From: an uncultured Roseovarius sp.
GTDB lineage: Bacteria > Pseudomonadota > Alphaproteobacteria > Rhodobacterales > Rhodobacteraceae
Length of the DNA: 64,000 nucleotides
NCBI GenBank assembly: GCA_947497295.1
Contig: CANMFU010000002.1
Location: 1-64,000, forward strand
Direction of reading: 5' to 3'
In this document: positions 34,358 to 43,519 of the stretch, piece by piece
How positions within the stretch are numbered: position 1 is the first letter of the stretch
Layout: each line of letters opens with the position of its first letter
Translations under genes and position numbers: made by a program
Notes under the pieces: generated by a model
Databases searched by the model: none
The model's input: only the letters and a program-made list of their open reading frames with translations
What the model was told of the DNA's origin: nothing

Positions 34358-36601
34358 TCAGAATTGAAGCGCCGCGCCAATGTAGAATCCGCGGCCCTCT
34401 CCCGGTATGAAGGCCGCCTGATCCGGGCGCGCCTGATCCACGACCAAAGTCGATCCAGCGTATTTTTCATCGAACAGATTTGTTACGGCCGCCTGCAAAA
34501 CGGCCATATCACTGAGCCGGTATTCAGCCTGTAAATCGACCACGGTATAGGGGTCGGCATAAAGGGTATTCATGTTGTCCACCGGCGTTTTCTCTGGCAC
34601 CCAGCGTACCGAGGCAAAGCCTGTCAGGTCTGCCGTCGCCTGCCATGCCAGCGCCAGATTCACCAGATGGCGCGGCGCGCCGCCCAGCCGGTTATCGCCG
34701 CGCAGCGGATCATTATCGAAACGGAAATCCTGCCATGTATAGGCCAGCCGCGCAGACAGGCTGTCGCTCAGCGGCCCGCTCAGCCCCAGCTCAACCCCGG
34801 AATGCGTGGTTTTATCGGCATTGATGGACCCGCGCGGCGACGCGGTGTCATCGCGCAGCGACAGGATCTCGTTCTTGACGCGCGAGTGGTAGGCAGTGAC
34901 GTCCCAGCCGAAACCTGCGCTGCTTTGCCCGCGCCAACCGGCCTCTAGTGTGTTGGCCTCCTGCGCCTTGAGCGCGGCGGTGGTGAAGGCCGCCGCATTC
35001 GATGTGGGCACGCCCGCATTGGGCCGACCCGGACCGGAAAACGGTGTGCCGCCGGTGGTGGCCAGCAGATCGTCATGCGTCGGCGGCTCGAACCCGTGCG
35101 ACAAGGCCACCCAAGCGGTCTGGTCCGCACCCGGCTCCCAACTGAGGGCGAGGCGCGGGCTCCACCCCGAATAGTCCAGATCGTAGCTGTTGGAGACGGT
35201 GGGCACGGTCCCGGCAGGCAGTTGAATGGATGGGTTCATCGGATTGTAGCCGATCGTCGGGCGGGTCGCCGCGGCCCAGACATCCGTGTTCACGCGCGTG
35301 GCATAGGTGTAGGAAATCGACGGCGACAGCACCATCGTGCCGCCCAGATCCAGATTGGCACCCAGATAGGCCGACAGCGTTGTCGCCTCCAAATCGTTGG
35401 CGCCAAATTGCGCGCCGCGTGTGCCGGCGGCGTTGTGGAAATAGCTGCGGTCGGATTTGCCGATAGCGTAGTTCAACGTGGCCTCAATCAGCGGCTGCTG
35501 GTTGACCGAGCCAGGGCGAAACGCATAACGCGCGGTCACATTGGCGTCCCAGCCATCTGTCACCCGCTCGCCCGACGAGATCGGAAAGCGAAAGCTGTCA
35601 TCTGTCTGCGCGGCGCTCAGTCCGAAATCCCAACGATGCTCGCCCATATCGAGCGTGGTGCGCGCCCCGGCCAGCAGTTGCGAGGCATCGCGGCGCGGCA
35701 GATCGCGCGGCACATTCGGGCCGGGATTGGCGATCATGCCCGGGCCAGTGACGGTGGGGCCGGGATGCACGGCAGAGGGGTCGCTTTCCAGCGCCGCCTT
35801 GGTCAGCGGGCCGGTCACATCGAACTGGAGGTCGGTGTAGGACAGGAATACTTGCGTCGCCGCCGTCTCGCCATGCGGGATCTCGACATTCAGGCCAATG
35901 GAATTGCGGCGGGACGCATTGTTCAGGTCGCGATAGCCGTCCTTGTCGTTCAGCTCGAACTGAAACAGCGCGCTCGCGCGCTCGCCGGTAAATGCGGTCT
36001 GCCCGGACGCGCCAAGCTGGCCAAAGCTGCCGGCCGAAAACCGCAGCTTCGTGCCCGGATCGCTGGCGGCGGTGGGCGAGATGAAATTGACCGCGCCGCC
36101 CAGCACCGACGCGCCCAGACGGTTGGCCGCCGCGCCGCGCCAGACCTCGATCGCCTCGGCGCTGCCGGGCGCGGCCAGCCCCACGATGTAGGAGCCATCG
36201 GCGCGGTTGACCGGCATCCCGTTCTTCAACACCAGCAAACCCCGCTCCGTCGGGCTTTGTTGCAGGCCCGATCCGCGGATCTGGATGCGCGGCTGGTCGT
36301 TGCCGCCAAAGAACTCCTGCACCACAACGCCCGGCAGGGTGGCGACGGCATCGGCAACGGTCGCGTTCGGGGTGCGGCCATAGTCCTCGCGCCCGATGAC
36401 GCTGGCCGCGCCCGCGCTTTGCGCGATCTGCGCGCGCAGATTTTCAGCGCGCGTGCTGCTGTCCAGCACCAAGGTGCCAAGATCGTAGACTGCCCCTGCG
36501 CCCGGCTGTGCCGATTGGGCAAGTGCCGTGCTGCCATGAAGCGCTGCGAGTCCAGCGGCGAGCGCCGCGCCCAGCGGCGCCGTCCTGAGTGGTGTTTTCA
36601 T
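34358..36601 (-). CDS. TonB-dependent outer-membrane receptor
   Basis: The 747-residue protein has a signal peptide (ending STALAQ) and a TonB-box-like start YDLGTLVLDSS. A plug domain follows (NATVADAVATLPGVVVQEFF, then RIQIRGSG and LGGAVNFISPTA), then a beta-barrel ending in VTNLFDEKYAG and a C-terminal phenylalanine. The ATG at 36601 has GGAAG upstream; the longer frame lacks homology-like sequence. The ligand is unknown. The gene lies between the TonB operon and the cupin/ABC/NnrS operon, all in one direction, suggesting a three-compartment import route. Confidence 0.9.
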   Translation of the reverse strand: MKTPLRTAPLGAALAAGLAALHGSTALAQSAQPGAGAVYDLGTLVLDSSTRAENLRAQIAQSAGAASVIGREDYGRTPNATVADAVATLPGVVVQEFFGGNDQPRIQIRGSGLQQSPTERGLLVLKNGMPVNRADGSYIVGLAAPGSAEAIEVWRGAAANRLGASVLGGAVNFISPTAASDPGTKLRFSAGSFGQLGASGQTAFTGERASALFQFELNDKDGYRDLNNASRRNSIGLNVEIPHGETAATQVFLSYTDLQFDVTGPLTKAALESDPSAVHPGPTVTGPGMIANPGPNVPRDLPRRDASQLLAGARTTLDMGEHRWDFGLSAAQTDDSFRFPISSGERVTDGWDANVTARYAFRPGSVNQQPLIEATLNYAIGKSDRSYFHNAAGTRGAQFGANDLEATTLSAYLGANLDLGGTMVLSPSISYTYATRVNTDVWAAATRPTIGYNPMNPSIQLPAGTVPTVSNSYDLDYSGWSPRLALSWEPGADQTAWVALSHGFEPPTHDDLLATTGGTPFSGPGRPNAGVPTSNAAAFTTAALKAQEANTLEAGWRGQSSAGFGWDVTAYHSRVKNEILSLRDDTASPRGSINADKTTHSGVELGLSGPLSDSLSARLAYTWQDFRFDNDPLRGDNRLGGAPRHLVNLALAWQATADLTGFASVRWVPEKTPVDNMNTLYADPYTVVDLQAEYRLSDMAVLQAAVTNLFDEKYAGSTLVVDQARPDQAAFIPGEGRGFYIGAALQF

Positions 36602-37056
36602 TTCTTCCGACAGACACGCCATCCGGCCAAAGCAAGCCAGCGACGCGCCACTCCCTTTCACATCGGCCTGAATTGCGCGCCACATACTCTGGTGGCAACA
36701 ATTCGAACGGCCTGGTTTCATCTTTGGGAACTGGCGCGACACCAATGGGTGACGGATGGCTTGTTCTATCTGCACATTATGCGCTCGCTTTTAACGCAAG
36801 TTTGCACCAGGTCAAACTAATCCGACAAAAACCATCAATAATTATCAGGTGAGGTCTCTCAGCCCGGTTCGCGCACAAATGACCATCAAACCGCCCGCCA
36901 CGGTCCTGCGCGCCGCGCCGAAGGTCAAACCTCGTTTGCCTTCGGAAAAACCGTGCCCTGCGTTGCGCTAAAGCCGGTCAAATTGATCGCCGCGGCAAAG
37001 TCTAATTTCGCCATGTAGCTGTTGTCGAACGCCCGCCACTGCCAAAGCCACCGAGG
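36602..37056. other. Intergenic region between tonB and the TonB receptor
   Basis: The 455 bases include an AT-rich patch (about 36770-36850) that probably holds the receptor promoter. Just after the tonB stop, the minus strand stays open for about 38 codons with no recognised similarity, ending near 36926. No confident iron box was found. Confidence 0.35.
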
Positions 37057-37971
37057 CTAACGTCCCTCGATACTCAGTGAAAAGCTGCGCCGCGCCCCCG
37101 AGGGTGGCGGGGGAAATGGTGCGGCAGTATGGATCATGCGCACCGCCGCGCTGTCCAGTGTCGCCGAGCCCGAGGTGCGCGCGATCGACACCCCCGCCAA
37201 CCCACCGCTTGCTGAAATGCTGAACGCCACCACGGCCGTGCCGCGCGAGCCTGACCGAGGCCGCGGCACGCGCGAGATGCGCTGCATCACCAGCCCAGGA
37301 TAATTGCTGGCTGCCGCATTGCCGGGGGCCGCAGAGTTGGCGCGCGCCGCACCGGGGGATGCCGCCGCCGCCTGGTCGCTGCCACTGGTCGAACCGGCCC
37401 GCTGGTTTTGCTCGGCACTGCCTCGCGTCGTTCTGGCAGGCTCGCGCTTGGGTGTCGGCTTCTTCGGTGCGGTCTTTTCCACGACCGGTCTATTCTTTTC
37501 CTCGAAAGCATCGCTGCGCCGTTTGGGCCGCAGGGATCGGGTGACGGCAGGCTCTGCTGTTTCATCCGCTTCGATAACATCCTGCGACTTTGCTATTGGC
37601 TGGGATACTACCGGCGTTTCGGGCAGCGCGGCGACGACGGTCGGCACGGCGTCATCGGCCAATTGGGGCATCACGCGGGGCGCCTCGGCAGGGACCTCGT
37701 CCTGAGGCGGTGTCAAAGGCTCGGCATGCTGCACATGAGCGGCCGGAGCCGGTGTGGCTGCTTCCGGCTGCACAATTTCGGTAGGCTCTGTCGCCTCCGG
37801 TGTTCCGGCTGCCATATCGGCAAAGCTGGTGCCGATCCGCACCTCCTGCGCGCCAGCACCGCCTTCTGTCTCGACGCGGTTATCGGCCACCAGTGCCCAG
37901 CCCAACGCGGCGTGGACGATGACTGCAATCGCCAGCGCGACAATCCAAAGGCTGCGGGATGCCGCAATCAT
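37057..37971 (-). CDS. tonB: TonB energy-transducing protein
   Basis: The 304-residue protein has one N-terminal membrane anchor (LWIVALAIAVIVHAALGWALV). A long linker rich in proline, glutamate and alanine follows, with basic runs near residues 150-180, then a C-terminal TonB domain (YPGLVMQRISRVPRPRSG, FSISASGGLAGVSIARTSG, SATLDSAAVRMIHTAAPFPPPP). It links the proton-driven ExbBD motor to outer-membrane receptors. Its start overlaps the stop of the ExbD gene (37968-37971). Confidence 0.92.
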   Translation of the reverse strand: MIAASRSLWIVALAIAVIVHAALGWALVADNRVETEGGAGAQEVRIGTSFADMAAGTPEATEPTEIVQPEAATPAPAAHVQHAEPLTPPQDEVPAEAPRVMPQLADDAVPTVVAALPETPVVSQPIAKSQDVIEADETAEPAVTRSLRPKRRSDAFEEKNRPVVEKTAPKKPTPKREPARTTRGSAEQNQRAGSTSGSDQAAAASPGAARANSAAPGNAAASNYPGLVMQRISRVPRPRSGSRGTAVVAFSISASGGLAGVSIARTSGSATLDSAAVRMIHTAAPFPPPPSGARRSFSLSIEGR

Positions 37972-38354
37972 TCCAGACCCCTTTCCGTGATGATCAGGAC
38001 GCGCCCGGCGCCGGCCCCGCGCAATTCGCGGGTGATACGGACCAGATCCTGCGCCGGCAGATTGCGATCCGGGATCAGCCGGATATCCGCCTGCGCGCGA
38101 TCTTCTAGTCGCAAGAGGAACGAGTCAGCCGACAGGATCTGCACACCACGATAGGTTAATGTGCCATCCTCGGCGATCACCAGCGCGTCAGGCGGCGCGC
38201 GGCCTTCCAGATCGGCGGTGCGGATCAGTTTCAGGTCGCGGTCCAGCGGCTGCGCCAATGTGCCCGCGACCATAAAGAAGACCAGCATAAGAAACACGAT
38301 GTTGATCAGCGCAATGGTCGGCTCGCGTCTGGATTTTTCGCGCGGGCGTCTCAT
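37968..38354 (-). CDS. exbD: ExbD-type biopolymer transporter, second copy
   Basis: The 128-residue protein has one membrane helix near its start (TIALINIVFLMLVFFMVAGTL) and a periplasmic ExbD domain. ExbD/TolR proteins normally carry an essential aspartate in the helix; here the matching segment reads ALINIVFLMLVFF, with asparagine at the usual aspartate position. That suggests a structural or regulatory subunit, or altered proton coupling. It overlaps tonB and the first exbD gene by four bases each. Confidence 0.85.
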   Translation of the reverse strand: MRRPREKSRREPTIALINIVFLMLVFFMVAGTLAQPLDRDLKLIRTADLEGRAPPDALVIAEDGTLTYRGVQILSADSFLLRLEDRAQADIRLIPDRNLPAQDLVRITRELRGAGAGRVLIITERGLE

Positions 38355-38731
38355 GGGTCACCCAAAACGGTTGGTGCCACTCCGCGCAACGGGCGCAAGG
38401 CAACCAGAAGATCGGTCAGCCGCTGCGCCGTCACACCCTCTCGCAGGGAAATCAAAAGCGGTACGGGACTCGCATCCTCGACCGGCAGGGCAGAGGCCAG
38501 TCCGGCCAGATTCACAGGCTCGCCATTCAGGGTGATTTCTTCGGCGCCCAGTTGCATAAACAGCGGCTTTGCATCAGGCGCCAATGCCCCGCCGCCGCTG
38601 GCTGCTGAAAGCTCGACCTCGGAAAACTTGGAGAAAGTCGATGTCAGCATGAAAAACAGCAGCAGCAAGAAGATGACGTCGATCAGCGACGTCATCGACA
38701 GTCTGGACGGTCTGCGGCGCGCCTTAAACAC
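38351..38731 (-). CDS. exbD: ExbD-type biopolymer transporter, first copy
   Basis: The product is 126 residues from a GTG at 38731, which overlaps the end of exbB by eight bases. The single helix begins SMTSLIDVIFLLLLFFMLTS, with the conserved aspartate in LIDVIF that carries protons in ExbD/TolR. A periplasmic domain follows. A longer frame to 38794 only reads through exbB. It is likely the true proton-conducting partner of ExbB. Confidence 0.85.
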   Translation of the reverse strand: MFKARRRPSRLSMTSLIDVIFLLLLFFMLTSTFSKFSEVELSAASGGGALAPDAKPLFMQLGAEEITLNGEPVNLAGLASALPVEDASPVPLLISLREGVTAQRLTDLLVALRPLRGVAPTVLGDP

Positions 38732-39374
38732 GCTGCGGAAGGGCCGTCGGCGCCGTGCCCTCCGCCATACCACGCGGGCGCAGGACGGTGGCAATCGCGC
38801 GCCCCGCCGTCACGCGCTCAGCGTCCATGCGGGCCTCGAACCAGCTGAGCACCAGTGCCGTCGGCATCGCCACGACCAGCCCGACAGCAGTGGTCAGCAG
38901 CGCCACCCAAATGCCGCCGGCCAGCAGCGAAGGGTCCACCTGCGCGCCCGCCTCCTGAAGCGAACGGAACGCCTCGATCATGCCCAGGACCGTGCCGAAA
39001 AGCCCCAGCAGCGGCGCCAACTGCGCCACGGAGTCAAGCAGGCGAAACCCGCCTTCCAACCTGGCAAAGCGCGTCTCGGCCTCGGCCGTCAGGCGCGGCG
39101 TGTCGGCAGTATCGGACGAAAAAGCCATGTCGATCACGGGGACCAAATAACTTTTCGATTGATCCAGCGCAGCGCGCGCCCCGGCGCGGTCGCCCGCGTC
39201 CCATGCGGCCACGGCACGGCTGAGCGCGGTGTGGCGCCCGACGCCCGCTGCGGCGAACTGCCATGCCTTGTAGATCATCGTCGCCAGTGTCACGATCGAC
39301 ACCGCGATCAGCAGCAGCACGACCGGCCCGCCCAGATCGGCGATCTGGCGCAACGGCTCCAGCACGGCGGTCAT
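38724..39374 (-). CDS. exbB: ExbB-type MotA/TolQ/ExbB proton channel protein
   Basis: The 216-residue protein has three membrane segments: near residue 18 (VVLLLIAVSIVTLATMIYKAW), about 105-130 (LAPLLGLFGTVLGMIEAF) and about 145-170 (GGIWVALLTTAVGLVVAMPTAL). The latter two form the MotA/TolQ/ExbB channel signature. The ATG at 39374 overlaps the stop of the upstream secreted-protein gene. It drives TonB with the two ExbD proteins. Confidence 0.9.
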   Translation of the reverse strand: MTAVLEPLRQIADLGGPVVLLLIAVSIVTLATMIYKAWQFAAAGVGRHTALSRAVAAWDAGDRAGARAALDQSKSYLVPVIDMAFSSDTADTPRLTAEAETRFARLEGGFRLLDSVAQLAPLLGLFGTVLGMIEAFRSLQEAGAQVDPSLLAGGIWVALLTTAVGLVVAMPTALVLSWFEARMDAERVTAGRAIATVLRPRGMAEGTAPTALPQRV

Positions 39375-39802
39375 CCCTGCACCTCGACGTTTGTGCGCGA
39401 TCCGGTGAGCAGACCGGCCTCGCAGGCGGCAGGACCCAGATCCGGCGCATCGCAGGTGCTGGCGCCATTGATCAGGATCTTGCCCAGACCTTCGCAAGCA
39501 AGGCCGGATATGGTGAACTGCCGCACGCGGGGGCGCGCCGGGGGCAGAGTGCCGAAATCGAACAGGGTCAGGCGATCGACTTGGCCCGTGCTGTCGAACA
39601 GGACGGTTTCATAGACCACTTTGTCAATCGGGCCGGGATGACCATTGACCACCAGAAATGACAGGATGCAGCCATCCTCGGACGGCTTGACCGTGTTCAG
39701 TTCGACCGACACAGCCGCGCCAATCGGGGTTTCATCCGCTGCAAAAGCAGGCAGGACGGCACTGCACAAGGTGGCGCATATCAGGGCCGGTTTCAGGTTC
39801 AT
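39371..39802 (-). CDS. Secreted protein of unknown function, first gene of the Ton operon
   Basis: The 143-residue protein has a signal peptide (MNLKPALICATLCSAVLPAFA). Its mature domain has four cysteines (in EDGCILSF, GLACEGLG, STCDAPD and PAACEAG), so disulfides in the periplasm are likely. I do not recognise the family. It overlaps exbB by four bases and leads the exbB-exbD-exbD-tonB run, which points to a role in Ton-dependent uptake. Confidence 0.75.
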   Translation of the reverse strand: MNLKPALICATLCSAVLPAFAADETPIGAAVSVELNTVKPSEDGCILSFLVVNGHPGPIDKVVYETVLFDSTGQVDRLTLFDFGTLPPARPRVRQFTISGLACEGLGKILINGASTCDAPDLGPAACEAGLLTGSRTNVEVQG

Positions 39803-39878
39803 AGCGGATCTCCCGTAGGGCGGGCGCGCAGATGCTGTGCACGCAATATGATTATGGACTCACCACATTTCTAATGGC

Positions 39879-39905
39879 AATTCAATACCTGATTGAATTC
39901 ATCAG
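39879..39905 (-). promoter_or_regulatory. Operator-like inverted repeat upstream of the Ton operon
   Basis: AATTCAAT (39879-39886) and ATTGAATT (39892-39899) form a perfect eight-base inverted repeat around ACCTG. An overlapping 17-base stretch, CTGATTGAATTCATCAG (39889-39905), has matching five-base ends and fits the TGA-N9-TCA form of iron-responsive boxes described in alphaproteobacteria. It lies 77-103 bases before the first codon of the Ton operon, in AT-rich DNA. Iron control is inferred. Confidence 0.5.
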
Positions 39906-40004
39906 ATATAAAATATGTCTGCTGGCAGAATTCCTTTGTTTGCGATAATTTCGCGTGCTTCAGCACGGATTCATCGCGGCGCGCCACAGCGCGTGCCTGC
40001 CGGC

Positions 40005-40035
40005 GCATGGCCGGTGCGTGATGCACCGGCCATGC
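40005..40035 (-). terminator. Strong hairpin just after the haem receptor gene
   Basis: Thirteen bases, GCATGGCCGGTGC (40005-40017), pair perfectly with 40023-40035 around a five-base loop, beginning three bases beyond the receptor stop. The minus-strand sequence after it has no T-run, so it may work as a transcript-end or protective hairpin more than as a classic intrinsic terminator. Confidence 0.65.
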
Positions 40036-40038
40036 CAA

Positions 40039-42090
40039 TCAGAAGGTTTTCGTCACTGATACCTTGAAGGTCCGTCCCGGAGCCTGCCGCGTGGGTGACG
40101 ACAGATGCCCGACATAGGCTTCGTCGAATAAATTCTCGATGCCGAACCGGACTGCGGTCCCGTCAAGCCAGCCTTGCGCAGGCCGCCATGTGGCGCGCAG
40201 ATTGTGCAGAGTGTTGTCCGGCAGGTCCGCGCCCAGCGCATCGCGCCGGCCGGTGCCGTGAATGACTTCCCAGCTCAGGTCCAGATCATCATCCCATTTT
40301 TTGCCCAGAGTCAGCTGGACGCGGTCAGCGGGACTGTTGCGCCAGGTCGCGCTGGTGCTATCTGGGTTGTATTCCTGCGCCTCCCCGATATGGCCCGCCA
40401 GATCTGCGTAAAACCCAGACTGCATGCCATATGATGCCTCCAGCTCGAATCCCTCGGATTTCACGCGGTCCAGATCGATGGAAGTGGACCCTGCAACGGT
40501 ATAGCTGGTGATATCCCACAGCTTGGTCTGGTAGAAATTGCCGCGAAGCGTCAGGCTATCGCCCGCCGCGAATACGTCCTCGCCGGTATATTCGGCGCCC
40601 AGCTCCAGCGTCTGGGATTTCTCGGTCATGCCCAGCCGCTGCTGGGCCGTGGCACCCGCGCCCAGATCGTCGATGATCGGCAGCCCCTCGGTATAGGCCG
40701 CGCTGCCAAAGACCGACAGGCCATTGCCCAGATCATAGGCCACCGCCAGCCCGCCCATCAGCGCATCTGTGACATAGCTGTCCGGCACACCGGCCAGCGG
40801 CACTGAGCTTTCGATTTTCGAATGCTCGTAGCGCAGCGCGGGCGTGACGGTGAACTGGCCAAGCGTCATTTCATCCACCACAAACACCGCAAAGCGGCGA
40901 TCATCCCCGCCGGGAGAACTGGCCGCGTCCAGACGGTCCTTGCGGATCACCTCGCCGCCGGCCAGCATGTCGTGCTGGACCGTTCCAGTTGTGAACAGGG
41001 CGCGGTTCGAGACGGTCAGCTTGGTGGTTTCATAGCGGTTGTCGGCGCAAATTACGCCGAGAAACGGATCAGCGCAGAAATCCGCCACGCTTTGTCCGCC
41101 CTGAAAGGGCGAGCTGCCGTCGATGTAATCCACGTCAATCGTCTGGTCCGCATAGCTGAGATTCGCGCGCAGATCTATCAGATCGCTTGCCGGATCATAG
41201 CGATATTCTATCACCGCCTGGCTGGTATCGGTGCGCCGGTCAACCCGGCCAAAGCTGCCTGCGGTCGTCTGAAACTGGTCGTATGGCACATCCTTGTCGT
41301 CGGCCACCGTTTCCGAAAAGCTGATGCTCAGCGACTGGGCGCCATCCTCGCCAAAGGTGAATTTCCCCTTGGCCAGCCATGAAGGCGTGCGGAACGAAGA
41401 ATTGCCGATAGTGGTGCCGTCCCCCGCCTTCAGATCCCCCTGATCGCGCAATGTATAGTTCAGCAGGAATTCCACGCCGTCCGCTGGCATCCATGCCAGA
41501 TTCGTCGAGGTTGCCCAGCCATCGCCGTTGCTGCTGTATTCCAGCGTTTGCGAGCCGCCAAAGCCTGGCACGCCGCCGGTGAACTCGGCCGCATCCTTTG
41601 TCTCCAATTTGACCACGCCGCCGACGATCCCCGAGCCGTATGCAAAGCTGCCGATGGTGCCGCGCAGCACCTCAACCTGCCGGTAGAGCAGCGGATCGGT
41701 GAACAGCTGCGTGCCGATGCGGTACAGCTCTTCGGACCCGACGCTGGCGCCGTCGATCTGTACTGCGATCTTCTGATCTGTGCCAAAAGTGGTGTTTGCG
41801 CCAAACCCGCGAATGTTGATGCCGGACCCCTGCGGCGTCGTACCATTCACCAGTGTGACGCCGGGAACCGAATCGATCAGCTGCGCGACGGTGCTGGCCT
41901 GCCGGTCCTTGATCTCCTCCTCGCCGACGACGGTACGCGGCAGCGCAGTTCCATAGCTCAGATCGCGTTTGCCTGCGGTCAGGATCAGGGTGCCCAGATA
42001 TCCGGGCGTACTGGTGTCCTGTGCGGTGGCCGGGGCCGCCAGCGACAGGCAGGCAAACGCGGCAGTGCCGCGCAACAGGGGTTTTGACAT
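40039..42090 (-). CDS. hmuR: TonB-dependent haem receptor
   Basis: The 683-residue protein has a signal peptide (ending APATAQ), a TonB box region (GYLGTLILTAGKRDL), a plug (STVAQLIDSVPGVTLV, GSGINIRGFGANTTFG) and a barrel closing with IENLFDEAYVGHLSS and a terminal phenylalanine. Haem specificity is inferred from the divergent hmuS-hmuT-hmuU-hmuV genes and from the overall likeness to HmuR/HutA-type receptors. The ATG at 42090 begins a proper signal peptide; the longer TTG frame does not. Confidence 0.87.
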   Translation of the reverse strand: MSKPLLRGTAAFACLSLAAPATAQDTSTPGYLGTLILTAGKRDLSYGTALPRTVVGEEEIKDRQASTVAQLIDSVPGVTLVNGTTPQGSGINIRGFGANTTFGTDQKIAVQIDGASVGSEELYRIGTQLFTDPLLYRQVEVLRGTIGSFAYGSGIVGGVVKLETKDAAEFTGGVPGFGGSQTLEYSSNGDGWATSTNLAWMPADGVEFLLNYTLRDQGDLKAGDGTTIGNSSFRTPSWLAKGKFTFGEDGAQSLSISFSETVADDKDVPYDQFQTTAGSFGRVDRRTDTSQAVIEYRYDPASDLIDLRANLSYADQTIDVDYIDGSSPFQGGQSVADFCADPFLGVICADNRYETTKLTVSNRALFTTGTVQHDMLAGGEVIRKDRLDAASSPGGDDRRFAVFVVDEMTLGQFTVTPALRYEHSKIESSVPLAGVPDSYVTDALMGGLAVAYDLGNGLSVFGSAAYTEGLPIIDDLGAGATAQQRLGMTEKSQTLELGAEYTGEDVFAAGDSLTLRGNFYQTKLWDITSYTVAGSTSIDLDRVKSEGFELEASYGMQSGFYADLAGHIGEAQEYNPDSTSATWRNSPADRVQLTLGKKWDDDLDLSWEVIHGTGRRDALGADLPDNTLHNLRATWRPAQGWLDGTAVRFGIENLFDEAYVGHLSSPTRQAPGRTFKVSVTKTF

Positions 42091-42292
42091 ATGCGCCATC
42101 CTTCGTGCGTCTTGGGACCGAAGCTTGCGAGGGGCTGGCGCGGCTATTTTGGGTGAGAATGCGATAAGGCTACCGCAATGGGTTGCACCCTTAACGCTGC
42201 CCAACTAAAACAGTCAAGTAATTTGCGACAGCCACGCACCGGACATTTTCGGACGCAGCCATCGGACCCATCACCACTCCGAAGGATGCCCC

Positions 42293-43357
42293 ATGACTGG
42301 CTCAGACACCCCCACCCCTGCCGAAATCCGCGCTTTTGAAGCTGATAATCCCAAGCTGCGCGCGCGCGACGCGGCGGACAAGCTCGGCATTGCCGAGGCG
42401 CAGCTGGTCGCCGCGCGCACAGGCCAAGGCACTGGCCAAGGCGCCACGCGAATCGCCGCCCACCCCGACCGGATCATTCCCGCCGCCGAACGTCTGGGCG
42501 AGGTGATGGCGCTGACCCGCGTTGATGCCTGCGTGCATGAAAAAGTGGGCGAGTATGGCAACTACCATTCCGGCGAGCATGCCGCGATGACGCTGACCGA
42601 AGAGATTGATCTGCGCATCTTCCCGTCGCAATGGGTCCACGCCTACGCGGTCGAGGCGGAGTCTGATAGCGGCCCGCGCCGGTCCCTCCAGATTTTCGAT
42701 GCGGCGGGCGACGCGATCCACAAGATCCATTTGCGCGAGACCTCAAGCCATGACGCATGGCCCGCCATCGTCGCCGATCTGGCGCTGGACGACCAGTCCG
42801 AGGGTCAGGACGTGACGCCGCGCAAACCCGTCGAGGCGGCGAAATCGCGCCCCGACAAGGTGGACATCCTGCGCGATGAATGGACGCGGCTGACCGACAC
42901 GCACCAGTTTCTGCGCCTGTGCTCCAGGCTGAAGATGAACCGCCTTGGCGCCTACCGCATCGCCGGCGCGCCGTTCGTGCGCCAACTGGCCCCCGGGGCG
43001 GCCGGTGACATGCTGCAAGCGGTGCAGGCAGCCGGGATCGAGGTGATGATCTTTGTCGGCAATCGCGGCTGCATCCAGATTCACAACGGCCCCATCGGGC
43101 AATTGCGCCCCATGGGCCCGTGGCAGAACGTGATGGACCCGCGCTTCAACCTGCACCTGCGGCTGGACAAGGTGGCCGAGATCTGGGCCGTCGACAAACC
43201 CACGCAGCGCGGCGCCGCCGTGTCGGTCGAGGCGTTCGATGCAGAGGGCGGTCTGATCTTTCAGGTCTTCGGCCTTGGCAAGGAGGGGCGCGATTCGCGC
43301 GCCGCATGGGGCGCAATCGTCGATAAGCTGCCTGCGCTGGACTGCGTCCCGGCGTGA
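42293..43357 (+). CDS. hmuS: Haemin-degrading factor / cytoplasmic haem carrier HmuS
   Basis: The 354-residue protein has the two-repeat architecture of the HmuS/ChuS family: an N-terminal repeat with LGEVMALTRVDACVHEKVG and GEYGNY, and a C-terminal repeat with FVGNRGCIQIHNGPIG, MDPRFNLHLRLDKVAEIWAV and VEAFDAEGGLIFQVFG. It receives haem in the cytoplasm and may break it down. It begins 202 bases from the divergent receptor gene, so the two probably share a regulatory region. Confidence 0.93.
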   Translation: MTGSDTPTPAEIRAFEADNPKLRARDAADKLGIAEAQLVAARTGQGTGQGATRIAAHPDRIIPAAERLGEVMALTRVDACVHEKVGEYGNYHSGEHAAMTLTEEIDLRIFPSQWVHAYAVEAESDSGPRRSLQIFDAAGDAIHKIHLRETSSHDAWPAIVADLALDDQSEGQDVTPRKPVEAAKSRPDKVDILRDEWTRLTDTHQFLRLCSRLKMNRLGAYRIAGAPFVRQLAPGAAGDMLQAVQAAGIEVMIFVGNRGCIQIHNGPIGQLRPMGPWQNVMDPRFNLHLRLDKVAEIWAVDKPTQRGAAVSVEAFDAEGGLIFQVFGLGKEGRDSRAAWGAIVDKLPALDCVPA

Positions 43358-43519
43358 ACCGACGCGCATTCGTGATGGTGATGGTTGCCATCGTTCCGAC
43401 AACCATCATCACTACTCTGGTAAGCGAACGCTACGGTTGCACCTATTTTTGGCCCGATAGCTATCGCTGCAATGATGCGTCACCGAATGCGCCTGTCGCC
43501 TCCGAAGAAAGAAGCTGAA

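Noticed and set aside
35075..36820. A 581-codon plus-strand frame opposite the TonB receptor
   Set aside because: Antisense shadow rich in arginine and glycine without any domain.
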